NCBI GenBank assembly: GCA_963746255.1
Contig: CAVVAJ010000009.1
Span: 1,488,001 to 1,552,000, forward strand
Direction: 5' to 3'
Length of the DNA stretch: 64,000 bases
Source of the DNA: DAOVXM01 sp963746255
GTDB lineage: Bacteria > Chloroflexota > Anaerolineae > Anaerolineales > UBA4823
The notes beneath the pieces are model-generated. The model did not search any database and was not told the DNA's origin. It saw nothing but the letters and a program-made list of their open reading frames with translations. Below, piece by piece: positions 16,044 through 24,371 of this stretch (within the stretch, counting starts at the first letter, position 1; the number at the start of each line of letters is the position of its first letter). Made by a program: the position numbers and the translations under genes.

Positions 16044-16282
16044 TCGGGTTAGCCTCCGCCTGCGAGTTTTTATCACCGAACCTCAACTCACGGCAGTAAA
16101 TATTCCCAACTGGTCTTGGATCAAGAATAACAACGCACTCTGGGGCAGCAGATCTGCTCGCACAGGATGTCGTTTTTGGTTTAATCGCCCACCACGGAAT
16201 TTATATTGATGGTAGTGGTAAAATCGCATTTGTAGATGATTTGTGGGTTGCAAAACCGATTCGTAAAAATATTTGAGGATAT
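16044..16282. other. Gap between the HTH gene and the DUF6391-like gene
   Basis: No recognisable gene. It ends with GAGGATAT just ahead of ATG 16283, which serves as the ribosome-binding site. Confidence 0.4.
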
Positions 16283-16822
16283 ATGAAAAAGAGTATCGAT
16301 AATCCTGTCCCATCAACAATTATTAGCGTACCGCCGATTATCTCCCGTATCCAACGCAACCATGGTCTGGAGCATGCCACGATGCATGTCCTGGCGCAGA
16401 GGAACCCGCGGCGTGGAATCGCTGGACACTCGGACATGGGTGGATTCTGGATTGTTGGAGATGTCCTGACTGAAGAACTAACGAGCACTGTCCAAGAAGC
16501 CTTGCAGCGTATGCGCGCAGGCGAACATCAACTGGCAATCCACCCAAACTGTGGGACCAATTTTGCCGCATCGGGCATCATTGCGGGAGTGGCTGCGTTC
16601 ATCGGCATGTGGGGTGCGGGTCATAGCTGGCGAGCCAAACTGGAACGCTTGCCGCTCGTAGCGACTCTGGCGACTCTGGCTTTAATCTTGTCTCAGCCTT
16701 TAGGCTACCGGTTGCAGGAACGAGTGACTACTTCTGGGAAGCCAGGTGATTTGGAAGTGGTCGCCATCAAACCTACCCACCGTGGGAGAGTCACTGCACA
16801 CCGGATACTGACACGCGGGTGA
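16283..16822 (+). CDS. DUF6391-like conserved membrane protein
   Basis: A 179-residue protein with the conserved N-terminal IQRNHGLEHATMHVLAQR and AIHPNCGTNFAASG, which I recall as DUF6391, found in Chloroflexota and cyanobacteria. Two hydrophobic segments follow (about residues 92-112 and 122-142). The His/Cys pattern (HGLEHA, HPNCGTN) could bind a metal, but nothing proves it. It lies 34 bases before holA on the same strand. Confidence 0.65.
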   Translation: MKKSIDNPVPSTIISVPPIISRIQRNHGLEHATMHVLAQRNPRRGIAGHSDMGGFWIVGDVLTEELTSTVQEALQRMRAGEHQLAIHPNCGTNFAASGIIAGVAAFIGMWGAGHSWRAKLERLPLVATLATLALILSQPLGYRLQERVTTSGKPGDLEVVAIKPTHRGRVTAHRILTRG

Positions 16823-16856
16823 GTTTTACATCTATTTGAGCGAACGAGAAAACAGT

Positions 16857-17861
16857 ATGGCAAAACAGCCGCCAGCGGTCTATCTGTTCCATGGTAGTGA
16901 TGAGTATTCGCTCTCACAGTCTGTGGCTGAAATCGAGGAGCGCTTTGGAGACCCGACTGTAGCGGTTTTTTCAATCACATGCTTTGATGGCAAGACGCTC
17001 TCGTTAAACGAACTGGAAAACACGGTCAAAGCGCTGCCTTTCATGACGGAGCGCAGATTGGTCGTGGTTGATGACCCTTTAGCAGCTATCAAGGGCAAAC
17101 CGCAGCAAGCCAGGTTCACAGCCATTTTGGATCAAGCGCCCTCAACAACAGCCCTAGTTCTAGTGGTCAACCGTGACTTGGGTTCCAGAGATGGGAATCC
17201 TAAGAAGGATCATTGGCTGCTTAGATGGGCGCACGCTGCAGGAAGCCGGGTTTATCAGCGGGCTTTCCCCAGCCCGAGAGGAACAGGGATGGGGAGGTGG
17301 ATCCAGGGAAAGATGGAACAAGAAGGTGGTCGGATTACCCCCCAGGCAGCCGCGCGGATGGGATCCTTGGTTGATGGAGATACCCGCATGGCCGTACAAG
17401 AGATTCGGAAGTTGCTCGCTTACACCAATTACCAACGACCTATCGAAGTTGATGATGTCGAGCTCCTTACTGCCGCGGTAGGCGAGGAAAACATTTTTGC
17501 ATTTGTTGATGCCCTGGGGAAATTGGATGGCAGACAGGCTGTTGCTAGGCTGCACCGCTTACTGGAAGATCGCGATGCTTTACCTGTATATGGGATGGTC
17601 GTAAGACAATTCCGGCTGCTACTCCTGGCGCGCGAAACCCTGAACAATGGTGGGGAAGAAGAAGATATCGTTCGAAACTTGAAGGTTCACCCTTACGTTG
17701 CTCGCAAAATATCAACCCAGGCGCGCAATTTCTCTCTCCCAAGCCTTGAGGCCATCTACCGCAAATTGTTTGCAGTTGATGAAGCGATCAAGAGCGGTCA
17801 TGTGCAACCGGATATCGCGCTAGAGACTTTTGTTGTTGAAATCACCGCCCAGCAGGTTTAA
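16857..17861 (+). CDS. holA: DNA polymerase III subunit delta
   Basis: A 334-residue clamp-loader delta subunit. The opening VYLFHGSDEYSLSQSVAEIE, NELENTVKALPFMTERRLVVVDD, and the C-terminal LPVYGMVVRQFRLLLLARE and YVARKISTQARNF are diagnostic. As usual for delta, no Walker A is present. ATG 16857 is chosen because the fold begins immediately after it; an in-frame TTG at 16836 adds only seven residues and neither has a strong ribosome-binding site. Its 3' end overlaps the convergent small gene by 20 bases. Confidence 0.92.
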   Translation: MAKQPPAVYLFHGSDEYSLSQSVAEIEERFGDPTVAVFSITCFDGKTLSLNELENTVKALPFMTERRLVVVDDPLAAIKGKPQQARFTAILDQAPSTTALVLVVNRDLGSRDGNPKKDHWLLRWAHAAGSRVYQRAFPSPRGTGMGRWIQGKMEQEGGRITPQAAARMGSLVDGDTRMAVQEIRKLLAYTNYQRPIEVDDVELLTAAVGEENIFAFVDALGKLDGRQAVARLHRLLEDRDALPVYGMVVRQFRLLLLARETLNNGGEEEDIVRNLKVHPYVARKISTQARNFSLPSLEAIYRKLFAVDEAIKSGHVQPDIALETFVVEITAQQV

Positions 17862-18108
17862 TTTTACCGTTTACCCCAATCCAAAAGTGATTCGGCAGGA
17901 CAGATTTGGTCGTGCGTACCTCAACCGTACCGCTGTGCAGGCGATTGTTTTCCTTTTTGATCGAACCACTATTAACCATAGTGGGGTGGACAAAGCAAAG
18001 GTTCGGCTCTTCACCGTACTTATCACGGTAGAAATCTGTTGCCCGGGTGATCTTAGTGGTTACTTCGATCTTGGGGTCGTTGTCAAACCAAAGCATACCG
18101 ATATCCAT
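17842..18108 (-). CDS. Small conserved protein (MDIGMLWFDND family)
   Basis: An 88-residue protein whose MDIGMLWFDND start, YRDKYGEEPNLCFVHP centre and SVLPNHFWIGVN end I recognise as a conserved small protein of Chloroflexota with no assigned function. AAGGAG sits about seven bases before ATG 18108. A strong promoter with two tandem operator-like sites lies just upstream, so it is probably regulated on its own. Confidence 0.7.
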   Translation of the reverse strand: MDIGMLWFDNDPKIEVTTKITRATDFYRDKYGEEPNLCFVHPTMVNSGSIKKENNRLHSGTVEVRTTKSVLPNHFWIGVNGKIKPAGR

Positions 18109-18156
18109 AGCAGACTCCTTGACAGCGTGCAGTTCCTTTGGAGCAGGAACCGATAC

Positions 18157-18204
18157 AGAATAAATGTTCTACTAAATAATAATAGAAAATATGTTCTGTG
18201 TCAA
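18157..18204 (-). promoter_or_regulatory. Promoter with two tandem LexA-like operators
   Basis: On the minus strand TTGACA (18204-18199) and TATTAT (18181-18176) are 17 bases apart. AGAACATATTTTCT (18197-18184) lies in the spacer and AGAACATTTATTCT (18170-18157) lies just downstream of the -10, 27 bases apart centre to centre. Each is one mismatch from GAAC-N4-GTTC, the B. subtilis-type LexA box. Confidence 0.6.
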
Positions 18205-18222
18205 GGGCTTTCTACCGCCAAG

Positions 18223-19461
18223 TCAATCGCTTCTACTCCAAATACTCACCATTTCAATATGGTAGGTTTGGGGGAACAGATCGAAAGGTGTGATCTCCTG
18301 CAGTTGGTAGTTTGCACTGTTTAATCGTTTGGCGTCACGCGCAAACGTTGCAGGATCACAAGAGACATATGCTATCGCGTTCGGTCGCAATCCCAATACA
18401 CCGTCCAGTGTACGTTTATCGAGACCGGAACGGAGCGGGTCCAACAAGATCATATCGGGTTGCCAATCGATTTCACCGAAGACCTGCCAGGACTGCGCCT
18501 CGTACAATTCCACGTTGTCGAATTCATCAAGATTGACAAGGAAATCCTCGCACGCAGACGGCGATGATTCTACACATACTAAGCGTTCAATCAAAGGGGC
18601 GATAAAAGCACTGAACAGCCCTACCCCACAGTAGAGCTCCAGCACACTCATCTCAGCAGAAAGCGGCAAGCGCTCCAGAAAATATTCAACCAGTTTTCCA
18701 GTCATGGCGGTGTTGACTTGGAAGAATGACCCGGCTGAGACCTGAAATAGGCGCTGATTGACTTCCATAATCACTTGTTCACTGCCTGCCATAACCAGTA
18801 GACCAGCTGGGCTGATGTGGACTGCCGAAACCGGCATATCTTCAACCGTCAGGGAGGGGGGTGTTATGGAGTGGCTTTCGAGGATCATCTGCACCTCAGC
18901 GCCGAACCCTACTCGCAGGCCAACGCGTGTGGGTTCTTGAGGTACATCGAAATCCAGCTGGGGCCAGATACTATTTAACACTTCTTCAGGTAGATGGCAC
19001 TCCTCAACAGGGAGTATCGTGTCTGAACCACTGCTGTGGTAACCTAGCTTTCCTTGTGGTGTTAGGTGAAACTGGATATGATTGCGGTAAAACCACTCGG
19101 TACAAGATAAAGTTGGTTTGACATTGACATTGTCCAGCTTCGCTATCCTGGAAAGCTGGTCCTGCACGATGGCTTGTTTGATAGCTAGCTGGCCTTTATA
19201 GTTGAGGTGCTGGTAGTTGCAGCCACCGCAGCGGGTAAAATGCCTGCAGCGCGGGGTGACCCGGGCAGGAGATGGCTCTAGAACATCAATAAGCTGCGCT
19301 CGCACGTAGCGCGGCTTCTCGTCTATAAGCTTGACACGCACCCGCTCTCCAGCCAGGGCGAATGGGACAAAAGCAGCGCGCCCGTCTGGAAGGCGCCCCA
19401 ATACTTCACCCCCGTAGGTGTAGGTTTCAACAACTAGATCAACGCTTGCTGATGAATTCAT
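18223..19461 (-). CDS. rlmD: RNA (uracil-5-)-methyltransferase, RlmD/TrmA family
   Basis: A 412-residue SAM-dependent enzyme that makes 5-methyluridine, probably in 23S rRNA. An N-terminal TRAM domain (1-60) is followed by the iron-sulfur cysteines CRHFTRCGGC (72-81) and SCTEW, a SAM-binding LELYCGVGLFSA, DPLRSGLDK, and the nucleophile loop YVSCDPATFARD. Assignment to a specific position (RlmD versus RlmCD or TrmA) is not certain. Its start overlaps the end of the upstream aminotransferase by 23 bases. Confidence 0.87.
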   Translation of the reverse strand: MNSSASVDLVVETYTYGGEVLGRLPDGRAAFVPFALAGERVRVKLIDEKPRYVRAQLIDVLEPSPARVTPRCRHFTRCGGCNYQHLNYKGQLAIKQAIVQDQLSRIAKLDNVNVKPTLSCTEWFYRNHIQFHLTPQGKLGYHSSGSDTILPVEECHLPEEVLNSIWPQLDFDVPQEPTRVGLRVGFGAEVQMILESHSITPPSLTVEDMPVSAVHISPAGLLVMAGSEQVIMEVNQRLFQVSAGSFFQVNTAMTGKLVEYFLERLPLSAEMSVLELYCGVGLFSAFIAPLIERLVCVESSPSACEDFLVNLDEFDNVELYEAQSWQVFGEIDWQPDMILLDPLRSGLDKRTLDGVLGLRPNAIAYVSCDPATFARDAKRLNSANYQLQEITPFDLFPQTYHIEMVSIWSRSD

Positions 19462-20508
19462 TTATCGCGGTCATTAATTTCTCGATATCGTCGGACTGGG
19501 TCTCTCCCATATGAGCGATGCGAAAAGTCTCGTTTTTTAGCGGACCATAACCATTCGCAATACGCATCCCACGACTCTGCAGGTAAGTATTTAGGGCGTC
19601 AATATTCAGCTTTAATCGATTGATTACCGTTGTAACTGTGTTGGATTGGAATCCTTCAGGGGCATATAGCCCAAAACCCTGTGCCAAAGCCCAATCACGT
19701 ACTCTTATGGCTAACATCCGGTTACGAGCGAAGCGATTTTCAAGTCCTTCGTTGAGTATGCGGTCCATTTGGCGGTCAAGAGCATAGATAAGAGAAACGG
19801 CAGGGGTGGCAGGAGTGCTGTCCTTCAGGCGGTGCTTCTCCAGCCGGAGTAGGTCAAAATACCAGCCGCGATGCGGAACTTGGGCTGCGTATTCAAGTGC
19901 TCTGTCGGACACAGCTGCCAATCCGAGGCCGGGAGGGAGAGCGAGACATTTCTGTGATGAAGTGAGCAGGAAATCTATGCCCCACGCGTCCATCTCAATC
20001 TTTACTCCACCAAGAGAAGAGACAGCATCGACACAAATCAATGTCTGCGGGCTTGCCTCATGTACAGCAGCAGCAATCTCATCGACAGGGTTCTGCAGAC
20101 CGGTGGAAGTCTCATTATGTACGAGTGTGACGGCCTCGAAATGATCTCGGCGGACTGCCTGAGCGACCACGGAAGGGTTGACTGGCTCTGCCCATTCGAA
20201 CTCAAGAGCCTCAGCCTGTTTTCCATTGGAGGTTGCGACCGCGTGCCAACGCTTACTGAACGCGCCATTAATACGAAGAGGATTCGTGTCTGGGCGAAGT
20301 TCCTAACCGCAGCTTCCTGTAATCCTGTTCCGGATGAGGCAGTGATATATATCCGCCCATTAGTTCCGAAGATTGGGCGGGTCTTCTCAACAGCTTGCCG
20401 GTACAGCGCCTCAAATTCGCGGCTGCGGTGAGGCAGCATGGGTTGAGTTTGGGCATCCAGGACATCAGGGTCCACATCGACTGGCCCGGGAATAAACATA
20501 TGGGGCAT
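19439..20508 (-). pseudogene. Class V aminotransferase, frameshifted
   Basis: A PLP-dependent aminotransferase of the serine/alanine-glyoxylate type. It starts MPHMFIPGPVDVDPDVLDAQ at ATG 20508, with GGAG eight bases upstream, and continues to ASSGTGLQEAAVRN. Near 20267-20271 the frame is lost. Restoring one A on the coding strand gives NGAFSKRWHAVATSNGKQAE and rejoins the second half, which carries the PLP lysine motif SSQKCLALPPG and a normal C-terminus. Only one base is wrong, so this is either a very young pseudogene or a sequencing indel. The intact enzyme would be about 360 residues. Confidence 0.8.
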
Positions 20509-20686
20509 ATCTGGATCTCCATGCCTATAGCTGTTAGTACTAAAACTGACCTTAGTGATCAATTTTACCAGCGACCCAGCGCCGCGGACTATAAGCCAAA
20601 TCATTCAAATTCTGCTACAATCAGAAAAGGCATTTTACTGGTGATATGTGCATAGACACCTTGTGACGAGTGATGAGAACAGATAA

Positions 20687-20722
20687 AATTCCGGGAGGGA
20701 AATTCCCTACCCGGAATTATTA
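20687..20722 (-). terminator. Terminator after the FHA gene
   Basis: AATTCCGGG (20687-20695) pairs with CCCGGAATT (20710-20718); on the minus strand TTTTATC follows. It separates the FHA gene from the aminotransferase. Confidence 0.75.
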
Positions 20723-20755
20723 TTTTACATGGGGAGCTGTTGTCTGGAGGACCCC

Positions 20756-21388
20756 CTAAGGACAGGTGAACAGCGCATTGAAGGGGGGGGTACAGTACAT
20801 GTTTAAATAGTCAAACAGGAAGGCACCTGCGACGGCGACACACAGAACAACTACCAGGCAACCACATCCGGCGTACAACCAGGTGCGGTTGCTTTTTTCA
20901 TCTTCAGGGCTTGTATAAGGCTGGGCTGAAGTGGCAGGTACAGGTTCCCTGTACATAGGTTGGGGCAGGGGCTGGGGAACTGGCTGCGGCTGAACCGCAG
21001 GCACGTAGCTTTCCTTGGGGGGAGGCTGGAAGGCCGCCGGATCAAGCTGGCTTGGGGATGCCACCATGGTGGCATCGGGGTCATAACCGGCTTCGAATGC
21101 CAGGCTGACGGTCTCACCGAGCATCACCAACTCCCCGGGGCGCAGGACGTGCGGTCCCATCAGGCGCTGCCCGTTCACAAATGTCCCATTTGTAGAGCCC
21201 AGATCTTCCAATAAATAGCCACCCGCCTGCATGACAAGGCGTGCATGCTTGCGCGATACCTCTGCTTCGTCGATAACGACGTCATTAGTTACTTCGCGCC
21301 CGATATAGATCTCGTTCGTTATCAGCTCAAAGATCTTTCCAGGTGTGGGACCTGTGCGCATGATAAATTGAAATTGCTGTGGAGCCAT
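20756..21388 (-). CDS. FHA-domain protein with C-terminal membrane anchor
   Basis: A 210-residue protein. Residues 10-100 form a forkhead-associated domain (IYIGREVTNDVVIDEAEVSR, SRKHARL, DLGSTNGTFVNG), which binds phosphothreonine peptides. A Pro/Gln-rich linker (about 115-150) leads to one transmembrane helix (YAGCGCLVVVLCVAVAGAFL) and a short Cys-containing tail. The FHA domain should face the cytoplasm. AGGAGG precedes ATG 21388. No Ser/Thr kinase lies nearby. Confidence 0.88.
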   Translation of the reverse strand: MAPQQFQFIMRTGPTPGKIFELITNEIYIGREVTNDVVIDEAEVSRKHARLVMQAGGYLLEDLGSTNGTFVNGQRLMGPHVLRPGELVMLGETVSLAFEAGYDPDATMVASPSQLDPAAFQPPPKESYVPAVQPQPVPQPLPQPMYREPVPATSAQPYTSPEDEKSNRTWLYAGCGCLVVVLCVAVAGAFLFDYLNMYCTPPFNALFTCP

Positions 21389-21622
21389 CTGATCCTCCTC
21401 ACTGTGTTGATCACACTTTTCTCTGTAAGGTGTGTGCTGTCAAATTTGAAAGAACTAGGCTAAAAAATCTCAATTTGGTCTGAGATAATTGCTAGCTGTA
21501 AAAAGGCATGTCGCCTGGAATAAACCTGCATAAAGTGTACTGATTTTTTAACCGGCTGTCAAACGGAAAACCTATGCATTCCCCTGTTCCACCACATCGC
21601 CATATAAAGCCTCTCCTGAGGA

Positions 21623-23366
21623 TCATTGGGTTTTTTGTGGAATCAAGGGAAAATACATGTAGTGCATGACTGGCAGCGCAAGGTTAAGAGTTGTAGTGAG
21701 CCCTTGGGTTACTTGCACATTGGTGATCGTAGCGGAAACAAAATCCGCGGCTACTCCAGAAACAGTATAGAAGTCGCGAGTCGGGTTTAGAACGTAACTG
21801 CCATCCGGTCCGGTAAGGATTTGCCATTCCTGTCCGAAGCGGTTGGATGCGGATACGCGTGCCCCGTCGATAGGCAGTCCGCTGCTTAGGTCGGTAACGT
21901 AGCCAGCTAAACTCCCTTCGGTTCCCGCCAGGCAGCCCATGTGCGCCAGTGTACCGACGGCAGCTTTAATAAACTCGGTGTAGTATTCCATATCGAGATT
22001 GTCCAGGGTGTCGTTTCTGCTGTGGTAGAAGATGTTGAAGTCGTTTCGATCTTCAATCGCAAGGATGGCAGGGTAGCCATATGCCCAAAAAGCGGCATGA
22101 TCGCTAGCACCTGTTCCAGGCTGGATGATCTCAGGAACCAGGTCTAAACCATAGCTTGAAATTACATCGATAAATAGGTTGGCAATCACCTGGTCTTGGG
22201 TGGTGTGAGTATTGAGGTCAATATCAGGAGTCGGAATTGTTTTTCGAGTTATACGCGATCATATCGAGATTCAAGACGGCTAGGATATCCTCTTCTAGCT
22301 CGTAGGCTTGTTTTGCGTAAGCGCTGCTGCCCAGCAGCCCCTGTTCCTCCCCGGTAAACGTTGCGAAGCGCAGGGTGCAGTCCCATTCATATTGGCTAAG
22401 GATTTCCGCCGCCACCAGCACCCCCACAGTGCCTGATGCGTTGTCATCGGCACCAGGTGCAGGGTCACTGAATGGCGCATCATCTAGATGGGCGGTGATC
22501 ATGAAGATGTCCTCAGGGCGCTGAGTACCGGTGATTGTCCCGATCACATTGGGGTAATTTTCGGATGGATAAACATCTGCAGGGTATCTCTCGCTTTCCC
22601 ATAAATGGTACTCAGGAGAGAGCCCGAGACGGTCAAACTCCTGATAGATATACTTAGCAGCTTTCTTAATTGGAGGGTCTTCATTCGGGGGAGAGGGGTA
22701 GAAGGTATACCGATTCGATATCGTATAGGGTTCGCCGGATATGATTGTCTCCCATTCACCGGTGAGGTCACCGGTTAGCGAATAAATCGTGCTCGTCAGC
22801 ACTTGGTTGATCATTCCGGAGATAGCTGTGTCCACGGTCAGTGATATTAGACCGGTTTTGTCGACCTCTTGCGGGAGCACCATCGGGTGCAAGTTGAGCC
22901 GCTCGAGTTCAATGCCTAGGTTTACCAACCGGGCTGCATCCCTGGATGAAGCTTGGATTAGGCTGGCATCGGCTCCCCTTTCGATGACCTTGACGAGCTT
23001 TTCTGCCAGTTCCAAAGCCTCCGGTTTGCGGGCTGTAATGCGGTAATACTTGTTGCCGGGCGATGGGGTGTCTAGGACCTGTACCGGGAACCCTATATCG
23101 ATCAAATAAGCTTGCTGAAATGGATCAAGCACAGATAATATATATTCACTATCATTTGCGCCGCTTGCGTAGTCATAGATTGGGATATCCAACTTCGCGA
23201 AGAGGAGCAGGTCTTCCGGCGCACGAAACTCTACCCGCACCAGTGCAGGCTCAACCGGTGTCTCGGCAGCAGCCTGCTCCACCAGCCAGGTAAAGAGCAG
23301 CAGGATGGCAGTCGCCATAATCGCCGGGGCAAGCAGCCAAACCCTGCTGGAGCGGTATGCCTTCAT
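21623..23366 (-). pseudogene. M28-family aminopeptidase, secreted, frameshifted
   Basis: The gene starts at ATG 23366, overlapping the lipB stop by four bases. It encodes a signal-like helix (VWLLAPAIMATAILLLFTWL) and an M28 zinc peptidase domain: TAHLDD, PGADDNASGTVG, FTGEEQGLLGS, NLDMIAYNS. At a five-base A run (22240-22244, T on the plus strand) one extra base ends the frame; dropping it gives YNSKTIPTPDIDL and continues into the ligand-bearing SDHAAFW and FYHSRNDT. A carboxypeptidase-regulatory-like beta domain (GSLAGYVTDLSSGLPIDGAR) ends the protein. The single indel leaves every active-site motif intact, so a sequencing error is plausible. Confidence 0.8.
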
Positions 23367-24142
23367 AATACCGCCTCCTCTATCTGATAATCATATACTT
23401 TGCCAAATGCACTTGCGACACGATCCATAAGGACTGACATCGTCGGCGCCGGGTCAAGACATTCGGCCAGGCTGGTCACAGGGTAGCCAACCAACCCACA
23501 ACCGATAATCCCCTCCCAATATGACATGTCTGGGTTCAAATTGATTGCGAATCCGTGGCGTGTGATCCCACGTGCATCTACTTTAACGCCGATGGCGGCG
23601 ACCTTGGCAACCCCGGTATAGATATTTTCTTCAGCGGAGGGGATATTATCGCTGACTGCGCTTGGATTCACTCTGGCGTTATCCGCCTGTGCCACCCAAA
23701 CGCCAGTGAACCCATCAACTTGGTGGGCGTCCAGATCGAAACCGGCCAGCGCCAGGATGATTGTATGTTCTAATCGCCGCACATAACCCACATAGTCAGC
23801 TTGGGGCAAATGGGATGAATCGCCCTGGATCGCCATCTGGGGAGTGCCTAATGGCAGCAGCGGATAGCCCACCAACTGCCCCGGTCCATGGTAGGTGACA
23901 TCGCCACCGCGATCAACCCAATGAACAATCACCTCTCGTTGGGCGAGCGTTTCTTCATCCAGCAGCAGGTGCTTGCGATCTCCGCGCCGTCCAAAAGTGT
24001 AAGTATGGGGGTGTTCCAGCAAAAGCAGGGTTGGCGGGCGGACCTCGTCGGCGATCTCCGTTGCCAGCTCATTCTGTAAATCCCAAGCGGCCTTATACGG
24101 TACGGTTCCTAAGCGATGAACAACGCATCGTGGTCTTTCCAT
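23363..24142 (-). CDS. lipB: Octanoyl-[acyl carrier protein]:protein octanoyltransferase
   Basis: A 259-residue LipB, which transfers octanoate from ACP to lipoyl domains. Motifs seen are LLLEHPHTYTFGRRG, RGGDVTYHGPGQLVGYPLLP, the catalytic lysine in IGVKVDARGITRHGFAIN, and the catalytic cysteine in IIGCGLVGYPVTSL. A -10-like TATACT (24155-24150) ends seven bases before ATG 24142 and no ribosome-binding site is visible, so the transcript may be leaderless. No lipA is present in the window. Confidence 0.92.
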   Translation of the reverse strand: MERPRCVVHRLGTVPYKAAWDLQNELATEIADEVRPPTLLLLEHPHTYTFGRRGDRKHLLLDEETLAQREVIVHWVDRGGDVTYHGPGQLVGYPLLPLGTPQMAIQGDSSHLPQADYVGYVRRLEHTIILALAGFDLDAHQVDGFTGVWVAQADNARVNPSAVSDNIPSAEENIYTGVAKVAAIGVKVDARGITRHGFAINLNPDMSYWEGIIGCGLVGYPVTSLAECLDPAPTMSVLMDRVASAFGKVYDYQIEEAVL

Positions 24143-24228
24143 CCTGTATAGTATATCCCTTCATTGCCAATCCGCGTGCCGGACTGCTTTCCAATTAATG
24201 TGTCCCCTACGCGATTCCTATAAGCCAT

Positions 24229-24343
24229 TAATAAAATGTTTATTAGCTTCATACGTTGGTTCTCTATAATAGCTATACTGTGTATTATTTTTTCCACGGC
24301 AATTTTACTTCGCAAATTACATAGTAAAAACCTGTTAGCCGTG
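24229..24343 (+). promoter_or_regulatory. Regulatory region and leader hairpin of clpB
   Basis: TAATAAA-ATG-TTTATTA (24229-24245) is a perfect 17-base palindrome. TATAAT and TATACT boxes follow around 24265-24276. The leader then contains CCACGGC (from about 24293) complementary to GCCGTGG (about 24337-24343), enclosing a 37-base AT-rich loop. No CIRCE element is present. Confidence 0.45.
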
Positions 24344-24371
24344 GTTAAGGAGAAAAGTTTCGGAGGTAGTA

